From Actinopolymorpha cephalotaxi (GTDB lineage: Bacteria; Actinomycetota; Actinomycetes; Propionibacteriales; Actinopolymorphaceae), in contig NZ_JACBZA010000001.1 of assembly GCF_013408535.1 (NCBI RefSeq), positions 1,944,850 to 2,008,849 of the forward strand: a stretch of 64,000 nt of DNA, written 5' to 3'. This document shows positions 36,394-44,580 of the stretch, in pieces; within the stretch, counting starts at the first letter, position 1, and each line of letters begins with the position of its first letter. The notes below the pieces were generated by a model. The model saw nothing but the letters and a program-made list of their open reading frames with translations. It was not told the origin of the DNA and made no database searches. The position numbers and the translations under genes were made by a program.

Positions 36394-37212
36394 CTACTTG
36401 ACCGCCCCGGCCAGCATCCCGGCGATGAAGTGCCGTTGCAGGAACAGGTAGACGATCACGACCGGTGCGGCGACGATCGTCGCGCCGGCAGCCAGCAGGG
36501 AGAACTGCGAGGTGTGCTGGCCCTGGAAGAACGCCAGCCCGAGCGGTGCGGTGCGGAGGTTCTCACTGGTGATCATCACCAGCGGCATGAGGAACTCGTT
36601 CCAGGTCCACATGAACACCAGCATCGCCATCGTCAGCAGGGCGGGCCGGCTGATCGGCACCAGGATCTTCCACAGCACCGACCACCGGGTCGCGCCGTCC
36701 AGCTTGGCCGCCTCGATCAGGCTGGTCGGAATCCCGCGGAAGAACGACCGCATCCAGAACGTGCAGAACGCCAGCGACTGGGCGACCTGGGGAAAGATGA
36801 GCGCCCAGTAGGTGTCGGTGAGCCCGACGCCGCGCAGGTCGTAGTACAGCGGGATGATCAGTGCCTCGCTCGGCACCATCAGTCCCAGCAGCAGGATGTA
36901 GAACAACACCGACTGGCCGCGGAAACGCATGGTGGCGAAGGCGTATCCCGCCAGTACGGCGAGGAGCGAGGAGATCACCACCACGCTCACCGTTACGAGC
37001 ACGCTGGAACGCATGTAGGTGCCGAAGTGCCCTTCGTTCCATGCGGTCAGGAAGTTCTCGAAGTGCGGCGAGCTCGGGAACGTCAGTGACGCCGACGACT
37101 CCGACGGGTCGGTCAGCGCCGAGGTGAGCACGCCGAGCAGCGGAAACAACGCGATGATCGCGAAGACCCCGAGAATCAGGTAGTTCAGTGTGGCTTCCCG
37201 CTTGGAGATCAC
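36394..37212 (-). CDS. ABC sugar transporter permease, MalG type
   Basis: One of two inner-membrane subunits of a carbohydrate importer. The 272-aa protein starts with GTG overlapping the stop of the previous permease (GTGA) and has six hydrophobic segments and the cytoplasmic EAA loop IEAAKLDGATRWSVLWKILVPISRP that docks to the ATPase. No ATPase gene is present in the window, so a shared MsiK-type ATPase encoded elsewhere is likely. Confidence 0.93.
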   Translation of the reverse strand: MISKREATLNYLILGVFAIIALFPLLGVLTSALTDPSESSASLTFPSSPHFENFLTAWNEGHFGTYMRSSVLVTVSVVVISSLLAVLAGYAFATMRFRGQSVLFYILLLGLMVPSEALIIPLYYDLRGVGLTDTYWALIFPQVAQSLAFCTFWMRSFFRGIPTSLIEAAKLDGATRWSVLWKILVPISRPALLTMAMLVFMWTWNEFLMPLVMITSENLRTAPLGLAFFQGQHTSQFSLLAAGATIVAAPVVIVYLFLQRHFIAGMLAGAVK

Positions 37213-38153
37213 GCGCGCTCCCCGGGGTCGATCCGCTGGATCAGGGTGGTGACGATCAGGATGACGACCGTCAGCAGGATGCCGACGGCACACGCCGAAC
37301 CGACCTGGTTGAGGTCGAAGGCGCGGTGGTAGACCTCGAAGCCGGGCACCGTCGTCGAGGTGCCGGGCCCGCCGCGGGTGGCGACGAAGATGAGGTCGAA
37401 GCTCTTCAGGCCGGCGACCACGGTGAGCGTCATCGCCACCGCGATCTGCGGGCGCAGGCCGGGCAGGGTGACCGCGAAGAACTCCCGGATCGCACTGGCG
37501 CCGTCCAGGCGGGCGGCCTCGTACAGCTCCGGTTCGATCTGGGACACCCCGGCCAGGAACAGCACCAGGCACAGGCCGATCTCGACCCAGGTGCCGATCA
37601 GCCCGACCGCGGGCAGCGCCCAGGCGAAGTCGCCCAGCCAGGGCCGGGTCACCGCCTCCAGGCCGACCAGCGACAACGCCTTGTTCAGCACGCCGTCGGG
37701 GGCGTAGATCGCGGTCCAGGTGGTGGCCACCACGACCGAGGCGACCACCTGGGGAAGGAAGATGACGACCCGGAAGAACGACAGCCGCTTCAGCTTCGTC
37801 GCGTGCGTCATCACCCCGGTCAGCAGCAGGGCCAGCAGGATCGGGATGACGGCGTAGAAGACGATCAGCACCGCGGAGTGCGAGAACGCCTTGAGCAGCA
37901 TGGGATCGCTGATGGCGCTGGTGTAGTTGCCGATGCCCACCCAGGTGGCCGGCGTCAGGCCGTCCCAGTCGTACAACGAGATCCACACACCGTGCAGCAG
38001 TGGGTAGAGCAGGAAGAACCCGAACACCACGTACGCCGGAATGAGGTAGAGGTAGGCGGCCCGCTCCGAGCGGTCCCTGGACTTCTTCTTCTTGGCGGTG
38101 GGCGCGTCCTTGGGCGCGCCCACCGCCGTCGTCGTCGTCATCTGTGCGGACAC
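37209..38153 (-). CDS. ABC sugar transporter permease, MalF type
   Basis: Partner of the previous permease. The 314-aa protein begins with a basic cytoplasmic segment (TAKKKKSRDRSERAAYLYLIPA), six hydrophobic segments, and the EAA loop YEAARLDGASAIREFFAVTLPGLRP. Residues SLYDWDGLTPATWVGIGNYTSA form the first outside loop, as in MalF of the CUT1 group, which usually transports oligosaccharides or glycosides. It is 37 bases after the binding-protein gene. Confidence 0.93.
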   Translation of the reverse strand: MSAQMTTTTAVGAPKDAPTAKKKKSRDRSERAAYLYLIPAYVVFGFFLLYPLLHGVWISLYDWDGLTPATWVGIGNYTSAISDPMLLKAFSHSAVLIVFYAVIPILLALLLTGVMTHATKLKRLSFFRVVIFLPQVVASVVVATTWTAIYAPDGVLNKALSLVGLEAVTRPWLGDFAWALPAVGLIGTWVEIGLCLVLFLAGVSQIEPELYEAARLDGASAIREFFAVTLPGLRPQIAVAMTLTVVAGLKSFDLIFVATRGGPGTSTTVPGFEVYHRAFDLNQVGSACAVGILLTVVILIVTTLIQRIDPGERA

Positions 38154-38190
38154 CAGTGGTTCGGTCCTAACGGTGGATTACCTGGCCGGA

Positions 38191-39567
38191 CTACTTCGAC
38201 TTGAACCCGTCGTAGTCCTGGTCGAGGTTGCCGGTGAACTGCTTGACGTTCTGCTTGCCGCCCAGCAGCTGCTGCAGGTTGGAGGTCAGCGTGTCGTAGA
38301 ACGTCGGCGTGGTGTAGTCGAGGTAGGGAACCAGGCCGTCGTTCTCGCTGATCTTCTTCCACGCCGAGAAGATGTCGGCGGTGAGGGTGCCGGCCTTGGG
38401 CTGGTAGTTCGGCGGCGCGACGGCCGGCAGGTTGCCGGTCTCGGCGAGCACGTCGTCGGCCTGGGCGTTGGTGATGAAGTTGAGGTACGCCGCGGCCACG
38501 TCGGGGTGCTTGCTCTTGGAGGTGACGGCCCACGCGAGGCCCTCACCGCCCTGGGTGACGTTGGGCGCGCCGGCCTTGGCCGGGGGCGGGCTCATGAAGC
38601 CGACGTCGGATCCCATCGCCTTCTCCAGCTCGGCGAGGCGCCAGGTGCCGTCGATGCGGAAGACACCCTGGCCCTTGGCGAAGTTGGCCGAGGCGGCGTC
38701 GCCGCTCAGGCCGTTGAAGCCGGGGGACAGGTAGCCCTTCTTCGCCCAGCTCTGCACGGTCTCCGCGGCCTTGGTGGTGCCGGCGTCGGACCACTCACCG
38801 CTCTTGGAGGTCACCAGGTTTCGCACCGCCTGCTTGCCGGCGGTGTTGGCCTGTACGACACCGAACAGGTGGATCGCCGGCGACTTGTCGGAGGTGCCGA
38901 ACTGGATCGGCAGCAGGCCCTTGGCCTTCGCCTTCGGCAGTGCGGCCTCGAAGTCCGCCCAGGTCTTCGGCGCGGCGATGCCGGCCTGCTTCATCAGCTT
39001 CTTGTTGTAGTAGATGCCGACGATCTCACCGGTCTGGGAGACGCCGTAGAGGCTGCCGGTCTGCCAGTCCTTGCCGTTGGTGGAGAACTTGTTCAGGTCC
39101 AGCAGCTGCTTGGGGAACTTCTGGTCCCACTTGTAGACCTTGTTGTACTGGTCGAGCGGGGTGAGCAAGCCGGCCTTGACGAAGGCTCCCATGTCCGGGT
39201 AGCCCTGGTTCGCCTGTACGACGTCGGGCGGGTTGTCACCGGACAGCGCGAGCTTCAACGTCGTCTTGGTGTCGTTCAGCGTGCGCGACACCCGGTTGAT
39301 CTTGACGTTGGGGTACTTCTTCTCGAACTCCTGGTTGAGCTTGACCATCGCGTCGTTGGCGCCGCCGGAGGTGTTGATGTCCCACACCGTCAAGCTGACC
39401 TTGCCCGCCTTGGCGGGGTCGGTGGCGATCTTGGAGCTGGGCTTGACCGACGGCCCGCTGGAGTCGCTGGTACTGCCGCCGGGGGCGCAGGCGGCGGCGA
39501 GGAGGATCGGCACCGCCGCCAGACCGACGCCCACGCGGGCGAGGATCCTGTTACGAGAACTGCTCAT
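38191..39567 (-). CDS. Extracellular sugar-binding lipoprotein (CUT1)
   Basis: The substrate-capturing component of the importer. The 458-aa product has a lipoprotein signal with Cys27 in LLAAACAPGG, then a Ser/Thr-rich linker and a type I periplasmic-binding fold (VSLTVWDINTSGGANDAMVKLNQEFEKKYPNVKINRVS ... QANQGYPDM ... GVFRIDGTWRLAELE). The ATG at 39567 follows AAGAAGG. It is 23 bases after the PfkB gene, placing it in the same operon. Confidence 0.94.
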   Translation of the reverse strand: MSSSRNRILARVGVGLAAVPILLAAACAPGGSTSDSSGPSVKPSSKIATDPAKAGKVSLTVWDINTSGGANDAMVKLNQEFEKKYPNVKINRVSRTLNDTKTTLKLALSGDNPPDVVQANQGYPDMGAFVKAGLLTPLDQYNKVYKWDQKFPKQLLDLNKFSTNGKDWQTGSLYGVSQTGEIVGIYYNKKLMKQAGIAAPKTWADFEAALPKAKAKGLLPIQFGTSDKSPAIHLFGVVQANTAGKQAVRNLVTSKSGEWSDAGTTKAAETVQSWAKKGYLSPGFNGLSGDAASANFAKGQGVFRIDGTWRLAELEKAMGSDVGFMSPPPAKAGAPNVTQGGEGLAWAVTSKSKHPDVAAAYLNFITNAQADDVLAETGNLPAVAPPNYQPKAGTLTADIFSAWKKISENDGLVPYLDYTTPTFYDTLTSNLQQLLGGKQNVKQFTGNLDQDYDGFKSK

Positions 39568-39590
39568 CAACACACCTTCTTGCTGGTTAT

Positions 39591-40661
39591 TTATGAGGAG
39601 GTCGAGCGGCGTCGGGCCAGCTCGGGTCCCAGGAAGCCGAAGGCAGCGCCTTGTGTCGGCCGGTCGGTCGCGTCGAACCAGGCGCCGAGGTCGTCCCACG
39701 TCGGCGCGCTCACCGCGCCGCCCAGGCCGCGTACGGACTGGCTGGCGCAGAGATTTGCAAAGAGTAACCGCTGTCGCAGGGGCCATCCGGCCAGGGTGGC
39801 GAAGGCGAATCCGGCGAAGAACGTGTCGCCGGCACCGGTCGGGTCGACCGCCCGGCTGGTGACGGGGGCTGCGTTCACGAACTCACCGGACGTGCCGTCG
39901 ACGGCGAGTGCGCCTCGGTGACCGTCGGTCACCACCGCGAGGGGCACTCGCTCGGCGAGCTGCCGGAGGGCGCCGGTGGGGGTGTCGGTGCGGGTGTAGG
40001 CCATGGCTTCGGTGGTGTTGCAGACGAACGCGTCGAACTGCGCGAGGCTATCAAGCACTTCTGCGGACCACTGCCCGCTCGGATCCCAGCCGACGCCGCC
40101 GAACAGCAGCGTCCCCTCCGCGCGCAGGTGCCGCGCCCAGTCGGGGATGCCGGCCTCCAGGCCCACCTGGGCGGCCCGGGCACGGGGAAGCCGCTCCGGG
40201 GTGAGCATGGTCTCACCGGGCCAGGTGGGTTCGCCGTGACTCAGGAAGCGGCGGTCGCCGTCGAGTGCGACGGAGACGGTGAGCGTCGTCTGCACGTCGG
40301 GGGAGCGGGAGGTCCAGCGCAGGTCGAGGTTGCCGACCCCGTGAAGCGTCTGCCACAGATGGTCACCGAACAGGTCGGTGCCGACCTCGCCGGCCAGGCC
40401 GGTCCGCAGCCCGAGGCGGGCGGCGGCCACCGCGCGGTTGGCCACGCCGCCGGGGGAGACGGCACGCTCCTTGGCCCAGACCTCCGCGCCGGCGTCGGGC
40501 ATGGCGTCCATCCCCGCGAGCACGAGGTCGAAGAACAGCGTGCCGACACAGAAGAGGTCGACCTCGGGGCGTTCGACCGGCGGCGCGCCCTCGGGCCGGT
40601 CCGCGGACCGTCCCCGGGGGTCGCCCGGGGACTGCCCCGGGAAAGCCTCGCCGTTCGTCAC
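39591..40661 (-). CDS. PfkB-family carbohydrate kinase
   Basis: It phosphorylates a sugar or a sugar derivative. The 356-aa product, started at GTG 40661 after GGAGG, has the ribokinase fold start DLFCVGTLFFDLVLAGM, the substrate motif GGVANRAVAAARLG and the anion-hole/catalytic motif DPTGAGDTFFAGFAFA. It is the first gene of the unit pfkB-binding protein-permeases, so it probably acts on the sugar that the transporter brings in. The divergent partner encodes a GH4 enzyme that needs a phosphorylated substrate. Confidence 0.9.
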   Translation of the reverse strand: MTNGEAFPGQSPGDPRGRSADRPEGAPPVERPEVDLFCVGTLFFDLVLAGMDAMPDAGAEVWAKERAVSPGGVANRAVAAARLGLRTGLAGEVGTDLFGDHLWQTLHGVGNLDLRWTSRSPDVQTTLTVSVALDGDRRFLSHGEPTWPGETMLTPERLPRARAAQVGLEAGIPDWARHLRAEGTLLFGGVGWDPSGQWSAEVLDSLAQFDAFVCNTTEAMAYTRTDTPTGALRQLAERVPLAVVTDGHRGALAVDGTSGEFVNAAPVTSRAVDPTGAGDTFFAGFAFATLAGWPLRQRLLFANLCASQSVRGLGGAVSAPTWDDLGAWFDATDRPTQGAAFGFLGPELARRRSTSS

Positions 40662-40688
40662 CGATGCCTCCAGTCGCTCACTTCTGTG

Positions 40689-40748
40689 CAGCGAGTGTGC
40701 TTCAGGTGAGCGAGTTTGACAAGTAGTGGATGACCCTGAGCGGGTTTG
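40689..40748. promoter_or_regulatory. Three-copy operator candidate between pfkB and deoR
   Basis: CAGCGAGTGTG (40689-40699), GAGCGAGTTTG (40708-40718) and GAGCGGGTTTG (40738-40748) are direct copies of one 11-base element in the 103-base divergent gap. The third copy lies just before the deoR -10 box TACGAT (40753-40758). TTGACA at 40716-40721 overlaps the second copy. Direct-repeat operators are known for DeoR-family repressors. Confidence 0.6.
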
Positions 40749-40764
40749 CCGGTACGATCGCCGC

Positions 40765-41541
40765 GTGCTGCAGCGCGAGAGAGACCGCCGGATCATCCGT
40801 GCCCTGCGTGTTCGGGGCACGGCGTCGGCTGCCGAGCTGGCCCGCCAGCTGGGTGTCAGCGCGGCCACGATCCGTCGCGACCTGCAGCGGCTGGACCGCG
40901 ACGGCGCCCTCACCAGGGTCTACGGCGGTGCCGTGCTGGACGGCGGCAGGGTGCTCGACGACGGCACCGTGGAGGCGCCGTTCGAGGTGAGCGAGGGCGC
41001 GGAGGGCCGGACCAAGGACGCCCTCGCGGCCAGGGCCGTCGCCGAGCTCGTCACCGACGGCGACGTCCTGCTGCTGGACATCGGCACCACGACGCTGCGG
41101 GTGGCACGCCACCTGCGGGAGCGGGACGTGACGGTCATCACCAGCAGCATCGCGGTCTTCGACGAGTTGCGCGACGACCCCAAGGTCGAGCTGGTGCTGC
41201 TCGGCGGGGTGGTCCGGCGGCACTACCGCTCCCTGGTCGGCTCGCTCACCGAGTCCGCGCTCGCCCAGGTGAACGCGGACCGGTTGTTCCTGTCCTGCAC
41301 CGGCATCCGCCGGGACGGCCAGGTGCTGGACAACATGCAGGTCGAGGCGGCCGGCAAACAGGCCATGATCGCCGCGGCGGAGTCGGTCGTCCTGGTGGCG
41401 CCCCCGTCGAAGTTCCCCGGCAAGGGGTCCCTGCGCATCTGCGGTCTGGCAGACATCGACGTCCTCGTCACCACCGAGGACGCGGATCAAGAAACAGTGG
41501 AGATCTGCCGGCAGGCAGGTGGAGAGGTGCTCACATCGTGA
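40765..41541 (+). CDS. DeoR-family transcription regulator
   Basis: A sugar-phosphate-sensing repressor. The 258-aa product starts with GTG 6 bases after TACGAT, a leaderless layout, and has the DeoR HTH (ERDRRIIRALRVRGTASAAELARQLGVSAATIRRDLQRLDRDGALTRVYGGAVL) and the DeoR C-terminal sensor with DGDVLLLDIGTTTLRVARHL and LVGSLTESALAQVNADRLFLSCTGI. It is co-transcribed with the GH4 gene (GTGA overlap), which points to control by the GH4 substrate or product. Confidence 0.93.
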   Translation: MLQRERDRRIIRALRVRGTASAAELARQLGVSAATIRRDLQRLDRDGALTRVYGGAVLDGGRVLDDGTVEAPFEVSEGAEGRTKDALAARAVAELVTDGDVLLLDIGTTTLRVARHLRERDVTVITSSIAVFDELRDDPKVELVLLGGVVRRHYRSLVGSLTESALAQVNADRLFLSCTGIRRDGQVLDNMQVEAAGKQAMIAAAESVVLVAPPSKFPGKGSLRICGLADIDVLVTTEDADQETVEICRQAGGEVLTS

Positions 41542-42890
41542 AACTCGCAATTCTTGGCGGTGGGGGATTCCGCGTTCCGCTCGTCTACAAGGCACTCCTG
41601 AACGACACCGGGTCGCCCCGGGTCACCGAGGTGGCGTTGTACGACCAGTCCGCGCAGCGGCTGGAGGTGATGAGGTCCGTGCTGGCGCAACTCGCGGCCG
41701 GGCACGCCGACGCACCGCGGGTGCACGTCACCGAGGTCCTCGACGAGGCGGTGGAGGGTGCCGACTTCATCTTCTCCGCCATCCGGGTCGGCGGCCTGGA
41801 GGGCCGCACGCGCGACGAGCGGGTGGCGCTCGACCTCGGCGTGCTGGGCCAGGAGACGACCGGGCCGGGCGGCATCGCCTACGGCCTGCGGACCATCCCG
41901 GTGATGCTGCACATCGCCGAGCGGGTGCGCGCCCTTGCCCCGAAGGCGTTCTTCATCAACTTCACCAACCCGGCCGGCATGATCACCGAGGCCCTGCAGC
42001 GGGTGCTCGGCGATCGGGTCATCGGCATCTGCGACACCCCGGGCGGTCTCGGCCGGCGGATCGCGAGCTCCATCGGGCTGGACTCCTCGCGCATCCAGGT
42101 CGACTACGTGGGCCTGAACCACCTGGGCTGGATCCGCCGGCTGGTCAGCGACGGCGAGGACCACCTGCCCCGCTTCCTGGCCGACGAGCACGCGATCGCG
42201 GGCCTGGAGGAGGGCGAGATCTTCGGCCCGTCGTGGATCCAGGCGATGGGCGTCGTCCCGAACGAGTACCTGTACTACTACTACTTCAACCGGGACGCGG
42301 TGCGCTCGATCGTCGCCCAGCCGTCCACCCGCGGTGAGTTCCTGGTCGCCCAGCAGGGCGAGTTCTACGCCGCCGCGGGCAACGACCCCGACCACGCGCT
42401 GGACCTGTGGAAGCGCACCATCGCCCACCGCAAGGCGCTCTACATGGCCGAGGCGAAGGGCAAGCGAGCCGAGGACGAGGAGCCGGAGCCGCTGGACTTC
42501 GAGGAGGAGGCGGGCTACGAGGGCGTCGCGCTGGCGGTGATGGCGGCGATCGCGCGCAACGAGAAGTCGACCATCATCCTCAACGTCCGCAACGGCGCGA
42601 CGCTGCCGGGCCTGCCCGCCGACGCGACCGTGGAGGTGCCCTCCCTGGTCGACGCGAACGGCGCCCACCCGCTGGCCACCGCCTCGCCCGACCTGCACCA
42701 GCTCGGCCTGATGCAGCAGGTGAAGGCCGTGGACCGGTTGGTGATCGAGGCCGCGACGACCGGGTCGGCCGACGCCGCGCTGAAGGCGTTCGCGCTGCAC
42801 CCGCTGGTGGATTCGGTGACCGTCGCGCGCGACCTGCTGCGTGGCTACGTCGACGCGCTGCCTGGTGTCGCCGAGGTCCTGCACCGCTGA
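41538..42890 (+). CDS. GH4 family 6-phospho-beta-glucosidase (or related 6-phospho-glycosidase)
   Basis: GH4 enzymes use NAD and a divalent metal to cleave phosphorylated glycosides by an oxidation-elimination route. The 450-aa product has the NAD-binding start [32 protein letters not shown], the metal Cys in ICDTPGG and the metal His in GLNHLGWIR. The GTG start is fused to the DeoR stop. No PTS gene is present, whereas most GH4 substrates are made by PTS import, so the phosphate here may come from the PfkB kinase. A long hairpin follows. Confidence 0.92.
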   Translation: MKLAILGGGGFRVPLVYKALLNDTGSPRVTEVALYDQSAQRLEVMRSVLAQLAAGHADAPRVHVTEVLDEAVEGADFIFSAIRVGGLEGRTRDERVALDLGVLGQETTGPGGIAYGLRTIPVMLHIAERVRALAPKAFFINFTNPAGMITEALQRVLGDRVIGICDTPGGLGRRIASSIGLDSSRIQVDYVGLNHLGWIRRLVSDGEDHLPRFLADEHAIAGLEEGEIFGPSWIQAMGVVPNEYLYYYYFNRDAVRSIVAQPSTRGEFLVAQQGEFYAAAGNDPDHALDLWKRTIAHRKALYMAEAKGKRAEDEEPEPLDFEEEAGYEGVALAVMAAIARNEKSTIILNVRNGATLPGLPADATVEVPSLVDANGAHPLATASPDLHQLGLMQQVKAVDRLVIEAATTGSADAALKAFALHPLVDSVTVARDLLRGYVDALPGVAEVLHR

Positions 42891-42919
42891 GGTTCGCCGG
42901 TAGCCGCCCCGAGCACTGT

Positions 42920-42968
42920 CAACTCCTGCCTGACACCCCTTGTACGAAGGGATGTCAGGCAGGAGTTG
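42920..42968. terminator. 22-bp-arm hairpin between GH4 and kamA
   Basis: Arms of 22 bases (42920-42941 and 42947-42968) pair with a single mismatch around a 5-base loop. It again contains the CCTGACA/TGTCAGG core. It separates two convergent genes. Confidence 0.85.
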
Positions 42969-43027
42969 CCTCTCCCGGCTCGGCCCGGGTCGGCCCGGCC
43001 CGGCTGTGGGTGCTGGTGGTGCTGCCG

Positions 43028-44515
43028 TCAGTGGGTGTCAAGCAGCACTTGACGGCGGGCCTCGTCACGTGACGCCTCGGCCTGCTGGGCGGCCAGCCGC
43101 AGGTGATCGTCGCCCTGGTCGCGCCACCAGGCCCGGCCCTGCTCGGGCAGCACGTCGATCGGGTCGTAGTACTCGTACGTCCGGTCCAGCGCGTCGTCCC
43201 CGGCGCGTTCGATTCCGGTGCGGTAGTTCTTCTTCCAGTAGCTGATGCCACGTACCTCGTCGTAGTCGGCGACCTGGTGCACCCACCGCTTGCCGACGTA
43301 CGGCACGTCGCAGACGATCCGCGGGGTCGCGAAGCCCGGCAGGTAGCCGAGGATCGCGTGCTGGAGCCGCTGCGCCTCGCGCACCGAGACCCGCCAGTGC
43401 TCGCTGAACGGGATCATGTCGCACATGTAGAAGTAGTACGGCGTGATCGTCGCCTCGTCGAGCAGCGCGAAGCACAGGTCGAGCAGCCGGCCGGGTGTGT
43501 CGTTCACCCCGCGCATCAGCACGCCCTGGTTGCGTACGTCGCGCACCCCGGCGGCCAGCATCTCCTTCGCCGCGCGGGCCACCAGCGGCGTCACCGACTG
43601 CGCGGCGTTGACGTGGGTGTGGATCGCGAGCATCACCCCGCGCGACCGCGCGGTGGCGGCCAGGCGCTCCATGCCGGCCCGCACCTCGTCCTGCAGCCAG
43701 TGCTGCGGCAGTCCCATCAGGGCCTTGCTGGCGAGGCGGATGTCGCGGATGTTCTCGATCTCCAGCAGGGCCGCGACGAACGCCTCCAGCCGGGGCCAGG
43801 GGAGGTTGGCCACGTCGCCGCCGGACACCACCACGTCGCGTACGCCGGGGTGGGTGCGCAGGTAGTCCAGCATCGCGTCAAGGCGGCCTTGCGGGCGCAG
43901 CGAGAACCGCAGCTTGTCCACCTGCGGCGTGGAGTTGCCCACCAGGTCCATCCGGGTGCAGTGGCCGCAGTACTGCGGGCAGGTGGGCAGGAGTTCGGCC
44001 AGCACCTTCGTCGGGTAGCGGTGGGTCAGCCCCTCGGCCACCCACATCTCGTGCTCGTGCAGGGAGTCCCGGGAGGCCCGGGGGTGGGACGGCCAGTCGG
44101 TGCGCCGGTCGGAGAAGACCGGGAGCATGTACCGGCGGACGGGATCGGCGTAGAACGCCTCGGTGCCGGGCACCTCGTCCGGCACCATCGTGTTCAGCAT
44201 CTGCGGGGGCAGCAGCATCGACATCGTGGCCCGCTCGGCCTGGTCGCGTTCCAGGTCGGCGTAGAACTCCTCGGCCACCAGGTCGCCGAGGACCGATCTG
44301 AGCTGTTTGACGTTCTTCACGCAGTGCGCCCGCTGCCACTGCGCGGACTCCCATTCGGCCGGGCTGACGTCGCGCCAGCCGGGCAGCCGGGTCCAGTCCG
44401 GCTCGCGGAGTGGGCGAGCGCGGTAGTCGTACGGCTGCTCCTGGACGTGCTGCGACACCGATAACACCTCCGACCAAGCGGCCATTTCGTGGATGTCGTA
44501 CTGTCGGACCGGCAT
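43028..44515 (-). CDS. kamA: Lysine 2,3-aminomutase (KamA-family radical SAM enzyme)
   Basis: It moves the alpha-amino group of L-lysine to the beta carbon, giving L-beta-lysine, with SAM, a [4Fe-4S] cluster and PLP. The 495-aa product has the cluster motif C179-x3-C183-x2-C186 (CPQYCGHC), the substrate-binding Asp in YYFYMCDMIPFSEHWR, and IVCDVPYVGKRWVHQ, where the second Asp and the PLP Lys are kept although the usual PGGGGK reads PYVGK. It is longer than the roughly 420-aa clostridial enzyme at both ends. Its neighbours are four other lysine-degradation genes. Starts at 44515 and 44485 are both possible. Confidence 0.88.
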   Translation of the reverse strand: MPVRQYDIHEMAAWSEVLSVSQHVQEQPYDYRARPLREPDWTRLPGWRDVSPAEWESAQWQRAHCVKNVKQLRSVLGDLVAEEFYADLERDQAERATMSMLLPPQMLNTMVPDEVPGTEAFYADPVRRYMLPVFSDRRTDWPSHPRASRDSLHEHEMWVAEGLTHRYPTKVLAELLPTCPQYCGHCTRMDLVGNSTPQVDKLRFSLRPQGRLDAMLDYLRTHPGVRDVVVSGGDVANLPWPRLEAFVAALLEIENIRDIRLASKALMGLPQHWLQDEVRAGMERLAATARSRGVMLAIHTHVNAAQSVTPLVARAAKEMLAAGVRDVRNQGVLMRGVNDTPGRLLDLCFALLDEATITPYYFYMCDMIPFSEHWRVSVREAQRLQHAILGYLPGFATPRIVCDVPYVGKRWVHQVADYDEVRGISYWKKNYRTGIERAGDDALDRTYEYYDPIDVLPEQGRAWWRDQGDDHLRLAAQQAEASRDEARRQVLLDTH

Positions 44516-44517
44516 CG

Positions 44518-44533
44518 TACAGAAGAATCTGTA
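44518..44533. promoter_or_regulatory. Palindromic operator candidate in the kamA-kdd gap
   Basis: TACAGA-AGAA-TCTGTA is a perfect 6+6 palindrome just before the kamA start and 47 bases before kdd. It is the only clear inverted repeat in the 65-base divergent region and could bind a regulator of both operons; no regulator gene is in the cluster. Confidence 0.6.
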
Positions 44534-44580
44534 GCAGGCACGACTCTAGCCCGCAGGATCTGAAGATGGGAGCCTGATCG

